From: Mxb001 sp964537955
Lineage (GTDB): Bacteria; Actinomycetota; Actinomycetes; S36-B12
DNA: 8,973 nucleotides
NCBI GenBank assembly: GCA_964537955.1
Contig: CAZICY010000056.1
Span: forward strand, 1-8,973
Reading direction: 5' to 3'
The notes beneath the pieces are model-generated. The model saw only the letters and a program-made list of their open reading frames with translations, searched no databases and had not been told where the DNA came from. Position numbers and translations under genes: made by a program. Below, piece after piece: positions 1 through 5,709 of this stretch (within the stretch, counting starts at the first letter, position 1; each line of letters opens with the position of its first letter).

Positions 1-9
1 GGCGCCGAG

Positions 10-82
10 GCGCCCGTAGCTCAATGGATAGAGCAACCGGTTTCTACCCGGTCGGTTGGGGGTTCGAGTCCCTCCGGGCGCG
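10..82 (+). tRNA. trnR: tRNA-Arg (anticodon UCU)
   Basis: The full cloverleaf can be folded by hand. The acceptor stem (10-16 with 75-81) has seven pairs, and the invariant TA follows at 17-18. The D stem is GCTC/GAGC (19-22 with 31-34). The anticodon stem ACCGG/CCGGT (36-40 with 48-52) closes the loop TTTCTAC, with anticodon TCT at 43-45, which reads AGA arginine codons. The T stem (58-62 with 70-74, one G-T pair) carries the loop TTCGAGT. The discriminator base is G82. The next bases are CAT, so CCA is not encoded and must be added after transcription, as is usual in Actinomycetota. AGA is a rare codon in such GC-rich genomes. The gene runs convergently to the phosphatase gene 24 bases away. 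Confidence 0.97.
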
Positions 83-106
83 CATCACGGCAGCGCCCGC
101 GGGTCA

Positions 107-802
107 TCAGACATGCTCGAGGGCCTTGTCGGACGGACGCGGCGCGAGGAACCACAGGAAGGCCGCCCAGGTCAGCAGCAACCAGCCGCCGGCCAGCAGC
201 CATGACCCGACGACGTCCGAGATCCAGTGCTTGCCCAGGAGCAGCCGACTCGGGCCGTTCATCAGACCGATCACGAGAGGCACCCAGCCGAGGACAGTCG
301 ACCACGGCAGCGGCAGGAGATAGAAGACGAGCAGCGAGATGGACACCCACACGGTGATCCCGGAGAACGTGTGACCGCTCGGGAATGACGTGTAGAGGGC
401 ATCGCCTGTGAAGTCCAAGAAGGGCGGACGCTCGCGGCCGACGAGGTGCTTGATGACGTTGGAGAGCAGGAAGCCGCCCTGGGCGGCGACAATGAAGAAG
501 ATCGCCCAGCGCCACTGGCGGAAGACCAGCAGTGTCACGACCACGATCGGGATTGTGAAGAAGTTGCGGTCGGAGTCCGCGAACCACGAGAAGAAGTTGC
601 CCAAGTGGTCGAGCACGGGCCAATGGATCGCGAGGTCACGGATCCAGGTATTGATGACGAGGTCGCGAGCGTTCATCGCCGACTCCCCCGCGGCCACCGC
701 CCACGTGAGAATCAGCCCAGCGACCAGCAGGATCGCGCCCACTGACGCCAAGGGGATGGCAGTACGGCGTGCGGGCAGTGGACGGACACGGGGGGCTGCC
801 AC
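107..802 (-). CDS. PAP2-family integral membrane phosphatase
   Basis: This encodes a 231-residue membrane protein of the type 2 phosphatidic acid phosphatase superfamily, which removes phosphate from lipid phosphates or undecaprenyl pyrophosphate at the outer membrane face. All three signature motifs are complete: KX6RP at 118-126, PSGH at 141-144 and SRX5HX3D at 185-196. His144 is the expected general acid and His192 the nucleophile, paired with Asp196. Hydrophobic stretches lie at about 17-37, 81-94, 97-115, 146-163, 167-181 and 199-219, which fits the usual six-helix core. The start is a GTG. An in-frame stop lies just upstream at 812-814, and an AGGTG is too far away (about 18 bases) to be a good ribosome site, so the start is uncertain. 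No partner gene shows which lipid it acts on, so lipid recycling versus a phospholipid phosphatase role stays open. Confidence 0.93.
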   Translation of the reverse strand: MAAPRVRPLPARRTAIPLASVGAILLVAGLILTWAVAAGESAMNARDLVINTWIRDLAIHWPVLDHLGNFFSWFADSDRNFFTIPIVVVTLLVFRQWRWAIFFIVAAQGGFLLSNVIKHLVGRERPPFLDFTGDALYTSFPSGHTFSGITVWVSISLLVFYLLPLPWSTVLGWVPLVIGLMNGPSRLLLGKHWISDVVGSWLLAGGWLLLTWAAFLWFLAPRPSDKALEHV

Positions 803-857
803 GCGCCATGTCTAGCAGACCACCTGCGCGAGCCCCGGGTGCTTGGGAAACGCAAAG

Positions 858-893
858 GCCCCGGCAGGCGCCTCAGGGGCGCCGTGCCGGGGC
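858..893 (-). terminator. Two-part GC-rich hairpin terminator after the DUF1269 gene
   Basis: Perfect outer arms of nine bases (858-866 and 885-893) enclose perfect inner GGCGCC arms (867-872 and 878-883), with one bulged G at 884 and a five-base loop. On the minus strand the hairpin starts 15 bases past the stop codon of the DUF1269 gene and is followed by CTTTGCGTTTCCC, a broken T tract. It therefore fits an intrinsic terminator for that gene, though the weak T run means efficiency is uncertain. Confidence 0.6.
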
Positions 894-908
894 ACTGAGC
901 TCTATCGA

Positions 909-1445
909 CTACTCGCCAGCGACGTTGACCGCCTTGTCGAGGCCCTTCTCGAGGTCGGCGATGGCATCCGCCACGTCGCCCTTGTCGATGGCCTTCGACG
1001 CCTTCTTGGTCGCGCGGGACAGGGCCGTGTCCACATCGGTGGCCACCTTGTCGATGGCGACGGCGATGAGGGCAGCCTCGCCAGCGTCCAGGAACTCGCC
1101 GAGCTCCTTCATGTCCTTGCGGCTGATGCCACCGGAGAAGTGACCGATGGCTCCGCCGATCACGCCGAGGCCGGCAGCGCCACCCGCGGCCGAGGCCACG
1201 ACCGCGATACCCGCGGGCGGGAAGACCGCGCCGATGATCGCTCCGGCGACCACGCCGACGCCTGCCGCGACCTTGCCGGCGTGAGTCGTCTCGTGGACGT
1301 GGAGCTTGCCCTTCTCATTGCGCGAGACGACGGCCGCGGTGATGTGCTTGAGATCGCCGCTGTCCTTGAGCGCCTTGAGGTCGGCCTCGGCATCGGCCTT
1401 GGACGAGTAGGCGGCTGCGAATAGGACGTACTGCTTGTCTGACAC
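909..1445 (-). CDS. DUF1269-family glycine-rich protein, probably membrane-associated or stress-related
   Basis: This is a 178-residue protein that I assign to the DUF1269 family from its N-terminal pattern (KQYVLFAAAYSSKADAEADL) and the later conserved segment around residues 108-131. Residues 57-106 form a long Gly/Ala-rich hydrophobic stretch with small-residue spacing like a glycine zipper, which could be a membrane hairpin. The C-terminal part (132-174) is a charged Ala/Lys/Asp-rich helix. The family has no established biochemical function. The reading frame stays open upstream to 1529, but the start was set at the GTG at 1443-1445 because a perfect AGGAGG (1450-1455) lies four bases before it and the upstream residues do not look like protein. 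The gene is followed by its own hairpin terminator and appears monocistronic. Confidence 0.9.
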   Translation of the reverse strand: MSDKQYVLFAAAYSSKADAEADLKALKDSGDLKHITAAVVSRNEKGKLHVHETTHAGKVAAGVGVVAGAIIGAVFPPAGIAVVASAAGGAAGLGVIGGAIGHFSGGISRKDMKELGEFLDAGEAALIAVAIDKVATDVDTALSRATKKASKAIDKGDVADAIADLEKGLDKAVNVAGE

Positions 1446-1449
1446 GGAT

Positions 1450-1455
1450 CCTCCT
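1450..1455 (-). promoter_or_regulatory. Strong ribosome binding site AGGAGG that fixes the DUF1269 start
   Basis: The minus strand reads AGGAGG-ATCC-GTG. This complements the 16S rRNA tail fully and sets the start at 1445 rather than at the longer open frame. It is the best Shine-Dalgarno match seen in the window, which suggests the protein is made in quantity. Confidence 0.8.
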
Positions 1456-1664
1456 GGGATGTGGCTGAATGTGACAGCAGTCTTGCAGTCACGGGAAGTG
1501 CTTTGCTCGGTGAGAAATCGAGTATTCACCGGTTGGACGCTCGCGGATCACGCATCTGCAGAACCCCGCAGGAGTCGACGGGACTCAGGTGTCGTACGTC
1601 ACATCGCGTGCTTTGACTCCGCCCGTGACACAGCGGATCGCTACAGCAGCGAGCGCGCGCGTTC
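1456..1664. other. Intergenic region upstream of the DUF1269 gene
   Basis: I see no convincing gene here on either strand. The short open frames have poor composition and no ribosome site. The region must hold the promoter of the minus-strand DUF1269 gene, but I could not pick out a trustworthy -35/-10 pair or a stress-sigma type GTTT/GGGTA pair by eye. No repeat or RNA gene is evident. Confidence 0.5.
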
Positions 1665-1789
1665 CTAGCCGACGATGACGGTGCCGCGCCGGACCACCGA
1701 GGGAACGCGAGGCAGGCGGGTCGTCGCGGGACCGAGGACGAGGTCACCGTCGGGCTCGAACTGGGCTTCGAGGTCCCTCTGAGCTCGCG
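1665..1789 (-). pseudogene. Coding-like orphan gene tail (possible 3' remnant)
   Basis: Directly after the stop of the neighbouring ANTAR gene, a different minus-strand frame reads as good high-GC coding sequence up to a TAG at 1665-1667. The last 37 or so residues include FEPDGDLVLGP and end in RRGTVIVG, and nearly all codons end in G or C. The frame stays open back to a GTG at 1827-1829 (54 codons), but the part inside the ANTAR gene looks like an overlap by chance and has no ribosome site. I read this as the C-terminal end of a gene whose front was lost when the regulator cluster arrived. I do not recognise the family. It could also be a small real gene or chance coding bias. Confidence 0.3.
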
Positions 1790-2545
1790 TCAGGCAAGCT
1801 CTCCGAGACGCAAAGCGCCGTCCTGCCACGTCAGCACGCGGTCGACCACGGCCTGCGCAACCACAACGATTGACTCACGCCGCTGGATGGAGGTGGCCTC
1901 GAGAATCTCGAAGGCTTCAGCGATCGACACCTGCGCCTTCACCGCAACGATCCCCTTCGCCTGCTCGACAGTCACCCTTGCGTGAAGGGCAGACTGCATC
2001 TGCTCTGCTAGTACCCCCGATTCTCTGGCCAGGCGCTGCTGCACCAAGCCCACCGCGGCGACATCTGCCAAGGCCTGCGCGGCATCGATTTCCCGTGAGC
2101 CGATGGTCCGCAATTCGGACCAGAAGACATTTAGTGCCCCAACCACGTGGGCTCTCAGCCGAAGGGGAACAGCCGCGGCCGAAACAAAGCCTCGCCCACG
2201 AGCCTCCGGGCCGAAGGAAGTCCAACGCTCGACCAGCGCGACGTTCGGCGCCACTACCACTTCGCCCGACTCCCAGCACTCGAAGCACGGCCCCTCTTGC
2301 CTCTGGAGTTCGAAGACTTCAAGGAGATGAGTGTCCTCGTCGGATGCGGAAAGCACTTGAAGTCTTCCCAAACCATCCTCAAGCATGACGCCGGCTGCCG
2401 CAGCGTCAAGGAGTCGAGCAGTCGATACAGACAGTTGATGGGCTAGATCGAGGAACTCGAAATCGGAGGCGAGTGTCCTCACGGCTCCAGCCATGACGCG
2501 CCCAAACTCGGCGTCGTACGTGCCAGACTTCCCCAGCTCGCTCAC
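1790..2545 (-). CDS. GAF-ANTAR domain transcription antitermination regulator
   Basis: This is a 251-residue soluble regulator. A GAF sensor domain spans about residues 28-172 and includes the typical GPCFECWESGEVV segment at 85-97. The ANTAR domain spans about 180-236 with the core VTVEQAKGIVAVKAQVSIAE followed by AFEIL. ANTAR domains bind paired small RNA hairpins and prevent transcription termination. Here the input would be a ligand or signal sensed by the GAF domain, since there is no phospho-receiver. The GTG start at 2543-2545 is chosen for the upstream AGGAG about eight bases away. It is the last gene of a three-gene minus-strand cluster, 43 bases after another GAF-ANTAR gene. Base composition is lower in GC than the genes outside the cluster. 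The ligand and RNA targets cannot be told from the sequence. Confidence 0.92.
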   Translation of the reverse strand: MSELGKSGTYDAEFGRVMAGAVRTLASDFEFLDLAHQLSVSTARLLDAAAAGVMLEDGLGRLQVLSASDEDTHLLEVFELQRQEGPCFECWESGEVVVAPNVALVERWTSFGPEARGRGFVSAAAVPLRLRAHVVGALNVFWSELRTIGSREIDAAQALADVAAVGLVQQRLARESGVLAEQMQSALHARVTVEQAKGIVAVKAQVSIAEAFEILEATSIQRRESIVVVAQAVVDRVLTWQDGALRLGELA

Positions 2546-2588
2546 TCTTGGCGCTCCTCACGCAGCAACGACACCGTAGCCCGACCCA

Positions 2589-3314
2589 TCATGCACTCCT
2601 GAAGTCGATCTCGCGGGCAATGATCCGAGAGGAGAGCTCATGAAGCGTGATGTCCTCGACGAAAGCTCGTGCCCTCATGTGTGCCAGGGCCTCCTCGATC
2701 GAGCAGTCGAGCATGCCTGCGACCATGCCCGTCGCCTGATGCACCCGAAGGTGATCGATATCGCGCGAGTGCAGCAATGACTCGACATAGAAGTCCTGGA
2801 CGCCCGCCCGGATGGAGACGATGGCATGGGTCGCGATGTCGGAAAGTGCCAGGCAGTCTAGGTATGCGTGGTCGTTTAACTCATTCGGTTGAGACCTGAG
2901 GAAGCTCATCGCACCGAGCCGGGCCCTTCCCACGCGAAGGGGAAAACAGAAGACTGCTGCGACTCCCATGGCCCGAGCGAGTCGAGCGAACTGCGGCCAG
3001 ATTTGGAACTCAAGCGCATCCGAACTCGACGCCTCAACATGCTCACTGGTGTCGGCAACACGGAAGGTCGGCCCCTCACCCAACGCGAACTCAGCGATCG
3101 CCAAATCGAGCGCCCACTGGCCCGAAGCCGCTATCGGGCCCTCTGGAACACCCGCAACCTGCAGTCCAATCGTCGCGCCATCGACGGGGACTTCCTCGAC
3201 GGCCAGTTCGCAGAGGCGACCCAGGAGGGACTCGGGAGAGCCACCCCGCAGCTTCGAGACGAAGAGTGAGCGCCGATCCTCGGGCTCCATCAGCTCACGG
3301 CCGTCCGACGCCAT
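2589..3314 (-). CDS. GAF-ANTAR domain regulator (second, diverged copy)
   Basis: This is a 241-residue protein with the same architecture as its downstream neighbour. A GAF-like domain lies at about 26-170 and an ANTAR domain at about 183-236, with core VHQATGMVAGMLDCSIEEAL. The ANTAR core keeps the hydrophobic pattern but has HQATGM where the neighbour has EQAKGI, so the RNA-binding face may differ. The two proteins are clearly different in sequence, so they are not a recent duplication. An ATG start at 3312-3314 is used. It has no good ribosome site at normal distance (GGGAG is 15 bases away), and Met9 is an alternative. The gene sits 42 bases after the GAF-LuxR gene and is probably cotranscribed with it. 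RNA-binding antitermination is inferred from the family. Confidence 0.9.
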   Translation of the reverse strand: MASDGRELMEPEDRRSLFVSKLRGGSPESLLGRLCELAVEEVPVDGATIGLQVAGVPEGPIAASGQWALDLAIAEFALGEGPTFRVADTSEHVEASSSDALEFQIWPQFARLARAMGVAAVFCFPLRVGRARLGAMSFLRSQPNELNDHAYLDCLALSDIATHAIVSIRAGVQDFYVESLLHSRDIDHLRVHQATGMVAGMLDCSIEEALAHMRARAFVEDITLHELSSRIIAREIDFRSA

Positions 3315-3356
3315 GGCTCGGAATGGGAACTCCCGTCGTGCATGCGAAGCCCCACA

Positions 3357-4133
3357 TCACAATTCACCTGCTGCTCGCGCGGCCTGAACGGCTTCCAGCC
3401 GGGAGTGCACACCGAATCGTCGGTAGATACTCATGGACTCGAGCCGCACAGTGGACTCGCTGAAGCTGATCTGCCGAGCAATCTGGGCATTGGTCAATCC
3501 TCGGGCCATGGCGCGCAGGATGACGTGTTGGCGGCTCGTGAGTTCAGTCAAGTCGGAACCAGCATGCAGTTCACTTGCTTCAGCGAAATCCACATCGACA
3601 CTCTTCACCGGCGAGTCCGCACATAGTTGACCTAGGAGCGTCAGTCGCGCGACATCACGCAAGATTGCCTCCGTCCCGTCAGCTACAAGCCACACTCCGA
3701 TGAGGCTCCTCACGACGCCGTCCTTCACCAAGGGCAGGCAGGCAATTGCCTCCTCGCCCTCGGCTGCTTGCCATGCCTCGACGTAGGCGGCTCCCTCACG
3801 GAAGGCCTCCGCCACCGCCCCAGAGTCCCACAGCCACGCGACAGCCCGGGCGCTCAGGCCGACACTGGCTTCGTCGTCGCTACTGCGGCGAATGGAGCCA
3901 TTCGACTCGACCATGATGACGACCCACGACCGAATTCGATCCACGGGGAAAAGCCGACCAAGCAAGGTCCGAACGACCTCCAGCATGGAGTCGCTCCTAG
4001 CGGCAGCTGCGGAGAGGTCGACCAAATCTCCGGCTTCCCACGAGACATCGCGGTCACGCCAAGATTCGGCATCCACGCGAAAGGCCTGTCGCCGCTCGAC
4101 GTTGAGGGAAGCAAACGATTCCGGTGCACCCAC
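3357..4133 (-). CDS. GAF-like sensor with LuxR-type HTH transcriptional regulator
   Basis: The proposed protein has 258 residues. The C-terminal 61 residues (198-258) form a LuxR/NarL helix-turn-helix containing LTNAQIARQISFSESTVR and then SIYRRFGVHSRLEAV. This SESTVR...SIYR version is typical of GAF-LuxR regulators of Actinomycetota that have no receiver domain. Residues of about 45-185 look like a degenerate GAF sensor, with CLPLVKDGVVRSLIGVWLV as its best part. The frame remains open to a TTG at 4325. I start at the GTG at 4131-4133 because GGGAG lies five bases upstream and the extra 64 residues are Cys-rich and unlike protein. It is the first gene of the three-gene GAF cluster, so it may control the two ANTAR genes. 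Its signal and operator are unknown. Confidence 0.87.
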   Translation of the reverse strand: MGAPESFASLNVERRQAFRVDAESWRDRDVSWEAGDLVDLSAAAARSDSMLEVVRTLLGRLFPVDRIRSWVVIMVESNGSIRRSSDDEASVGLSARAVAWLWDSGAVAEAFREGAAYVEAWQAAEGEEAIACLPLVKDGVVRSLIGVWLVADGTEAILRDVARLTLLGQLCADSPVKSVDVDFAEASELHAGSDLTELTSRQHVILRAMARGLTNAQIARQISFSESTVRLESMSIYRRFGVHSRLEAVQAARAAGEL

Positions 4134-4368
4134 GGTATCTCCCGTTCCCGTGCACTCGTGATTTCCCAATAACACCCCATCTTCGCACACGCAGTCGCAC
4201 ATCGCTGCCAGGAAGGTGGCCAGGACGACCTGTTGTGCGACGGCTCCACGCGATACCGAACCTAGATCCTGGGCCTTCCTCACGCTGCGAGCACTTGCCG
4301 AGTGTCGTGAGAACTGACCGGTCAATTGTGCTTGCTGATCTCCACGCGGTGGACCCCGGACGGCTCAG
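4134..4368. other. Upstream region of the GAF cluster, 3' side of the membrane-protein gene
   Basis: This stretch of 235 bases must contain the promoter for the minus-strand GAF-LuxR gene. It has one perfect palindrome (TGACCGGTCA at 4315-4324). A TAGGTT on the minus strand near 4262 could be a -10 element, but no matching -35 is evident. I saw no clear terminator for the membrane-protein gene that ends at 4369. Confidence 0.4.
4315..4324. promoter_or_regulatory. Perfect palindrome TGACCGGTCA, candidate operator (copy 1)
   Basis: This is a ten-base perfect inverted repeat located about 180 bases upstream of the proposed GAF-LuxR start and 45 bases past the end of the membrane-protein gene. 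The identical sequence recurs at 5008-5017. A palindrome of this size suits a dimeric DNA-binding regulator. Which protein binds it is unknown. Confidence 0.4.
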
Positions 4369-4935
4369 CTAGGCCACAGACTGCCGTGTCTTCCCACCTG
4401 CGATGACGAAGAGGACTGCCACGGCGGCGAAGGGCGGCATGAGGATCCCGAAGACGAGGATCACCGACCACTGGCCCACAAGCAGCAGGCTGATCGACTG
4501 GAACGCGACGAATCCCACGATGAGGGTGAGCATGAGCATGCCCGCGCGACCGGGCATCGACCGGCCGAAGGCTACGAGGGGGATGAGCGCGCCGACGATG
4601 ACCAGCAGGTTGATGGGCCCGTGAAGTTCCTCGAACTCCCAGACCGCTCCTGCCATCGGGATCGCCGCGAGTGAGACCAGGAGCACGAGTCCCACGACGA
4701 CCACGAGGATCGGGTACGCCGCACCCGGGCGCAGCAGGGCCAGGACCGACAGCAGCGCGGGCGCAGCGAGCCACGCCGTCACCATGAGGATGCCCTGCGT
4801 GCCTCCCGGGTCGCTGAGGATCTCTCCGGCGACGAACAGCACGAGCAGGCCGCTGAAGATCGCCCCGAGCACCGTGCCGAGGAGAACGAGAGTCTGCGCG
4901 CCCTGCGGGATGCCGTCGGCCACGAAGGGATTCAC
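4369..4935 (-). CDS. Six-helix membrane protein of unknown function
   Basis: This is a 188-residue very hydrophobic protein with predicted membrane helices at about 15-38, 48-68, 73-95, 107-123, 132-152 and 157-179, short loops and a small basic C-terminus. No signature motif or family was recognised. The frame is open well upstream to 5253, but that part is Arg/Gly-rich and overlaps the response regulator gene on the other strand, so it is rejected. The GTG at 4933-4935 is taken as the start because the hydrophobic protein begins there and a -10-like GACAAT lies six bases before it, which would give a leaderless message. The gene is divergent from the two-component operon and shares its promoter region, so it may be a target or partner of that system. 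This is an inference from position only. Confidence 0.75.
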   Translation of the reverse strand: MNPFVADGIPQGAQTLVLLGTVLGAIFSGLLVLFVAGEILSDPGGTQGILMVTAWLAAPALLSVLALLRPGAAYPILVVVVGLVLLVSLAAIPMAGAVWEFEELHGPINLLVIVGALIPLVAFGRSMPGRAGMLMLTLIVGFVAFQSISLLLVGQWSVILVFGILMPPFAAVAVLFVIAGGKTRQSVA

Positions 4936-4941
4936 GCGACC

Positions 4942-4947
4942 ATTGTC
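4942..4947 (-). promoter_or_regulatory. Candidate -10 element for a leaderless membrane-protein transcript
   Basis: The minus strand reads GACAAT, then GGTCGC, then the GTG start. The spacing of six bases would put the transcription start at or next to the first codon, a common arrangement in Actinomycetota. The hexamer deviates from TANNNT in its first two bases and no -35 was identified. Confidence 0.3.
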
Positions 4948-4980
4948 ATCCGCTGCGCCCCTCGGGATCCCGCACTCATT

Positions 4981-5049
4981 GGTCACCGTCGTCGAGGTGA
5001 CTTGCCCTGACCGGTCACCCCCGCCGCATAGGCGGGTGTCGGGCTGACC
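4981..5049. promoter_or_regulatory. Cluster of TGACC/GGTCA half-sites in the divergent promoter region (palindrome copy 2)
   Basis: Within 70 bases between two divergent genes there is the perfect palindrome TGACCGGTCA (5008-5017), a GGTCA at 4981-4985 and a TGACC at 5045-5049. An inverted pair GTCACC (4982-4987) and GGTGAC (4996-5001) has an eight-base spacer, and a further GTCACC lies at 5014-5019. Repeated half-sites in a shared promoter suggest cooperative binding by a regulator, plausibly the adjacent response regulator. A small GC hairpin (CCCGCC-GCATA-GGCGGG, about 5020-5036) lies inside the cluster. Confidence 0.45.
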
Positions 5050-5075
5050 CCCGCGACGTGAAGGCCCAGGCCCCG

Positions 5076-5081
5076 GATAAT
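5076..5081 (+). promoter_or_regulatory. Candidate -10 element (GATAAT) for a leaderless two-component operon transcript
   Basis: GATAAT ends seven bases before the ATG at 5089, and the bases between (CGCGCGC) contain no Shine-Dalgarno sequence. This is the spacing expected if transcription starts at the A of the start codon. No clear -35 hexamer is seen, as is common for actinobacterial promoters under regulator control. Confidence 0.5.
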
Positions 5082-5088
5082 CGCGCGC

Positions 5089-5709
5089 ATGGGTCGCGCC
5101 GTCCTTCTCGTCGAGGACGACAACCTCGTGCGCGCAGCCCTGGCCGCCGGCCTCACCCACCACGGTTTCGAGGTCACCGCGGTCGGCGACGCGCGCGGCG
5201 CCATGGAGTCCTTCGTGACGAGCCCGCCTGACGTCGCCGTGCTGGACCTGCACCTCGGTCCCGGCCCGACCGGGCTCGACCTCGCCGTCGGCATGCGCGA
5301 GCGCTCTGCTGATCTCGGACTCGTCCTCCTCACGTCCTTCACCGATCCGCGGCTGCTGCGCACATCGCTCGACACCCTCCCCGCGGGGATGCTCTATCTC
5401 GTCAAGCAGTCGGTCGATGACCTCGCGCTCCTCGCAGCAGCCATCGACTCTGCTCCCGGGGCGGCGGGCTCCTCCGTGTCATCAGCACCGCGCTCGCCTC
5501 TCACCGCCGCGCAGGCCGACACGCTGCGCCTGCTCGCCGCCGGTTTGTCCAACAGCGAGATCGCTCGCGTGCGCGTCGTCACCGAGGCCACGGTCGAGAA
5601 GACCATCGCACGCACTGCCCACGCCCTGGGGATCGCCTATGAAGAGGGCGTCAATCAGCGCGTAGCCCTCGCCCGCGCCTACTTCCGGCTGATCGGGCGC
5701 ACGACGTGA
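5089..5709 (+). CDS. NarL/LuxR-family response regulator
   Basis: This is a 206-residue DNA-binding response regulator. The N-terminal receiver domain (about 3-122) has the acidic pocket E9-D10-D11, phospho-acceptor Asp53 in VLDLHLG, Thr82 in LLTSF and Lys106 in YLVKQ, so all residues needed for phosphorylation are present. After a Ser/Pro/Ala linker (122-136), a LuxR-type helix-turn-helix spans about 137-200 with LTAAQADTLRLLAAGLSNSE and then IARVRVVTEATVEKTIAR. The extended C-terminal segment after the recognition helix is less typical. It is the first gene of a three-gene operon and overlaps the kinase gene by four bases (GTGA), so the pair is translationally coupled and most likely cognate. 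The start is ATG, probably leaderless. The nearby TGACC/GGTCA sites are candidate binding sites for it. Confidence 0.93.
   Translation: MGRAVLLVEDDNLVRAALAAGLTHHGFEVTAVGDARGAMESFVTSPPDVAVLDLHLGPGPTGLDLAVGMRERSADLGLVLLTSFTDPRLLRTSLDTLPAGMLYLVKQSVDDLALLAAAIDSAPGAAGSSVSSAPRSPLTAAQADTLRLLAAGLSNSEIARVRVVTEATVEKTIARTAHALGIAYEEGVNQRVALARAYFRLIGRTT

Noticed and set aside
1..110. tRNA-Arg as an integration site of a mobile element
   Set aside because: No integrase, no direct repeat of the tRNA 3' end and no low-GC DNA lie next to it; the composition change starts about 1.6 kb away.
24..815. Plus-strand open frames antisense to the phosphatase gene
   Set aside because: They run through the tRNA or opposite a gene with all three PAP2 motifs, and their translations are Arg/Ser/Pro-rich mirror readings of high-GC DNA.
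1446..1529. N-terminal extension of the DUF1269 gene to 1529
   Set aside because: The perfect AGGAGG just before the GTG at 1445 marks the real start, and the extension has no protein-like pattern.
4134..4330. ANTAR-type RNA target (paired hexaloop hairpins) in the leader of the GAF cluster
   Set aside because: I looked for two adjacent stems with A-x-x-G-x-x loops and found none by eye; a covariance-model search would be needed to exclude them.
4341..4353. TCCAC-GCG-GTGGA hairpin as terminator of the membrane-protein gene
   Set aside because: It has five pairs with a three-base loop and no T run on the minus strand, so it is likely chance.
4936..5253. N-terminal extension of the six-helix membrane protein to 5253
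   Set aside because: It overlaps the response regulator on the other strand and is Gly/Arg-rich, while the hydrophobic protein starts after the GTG at 4935.
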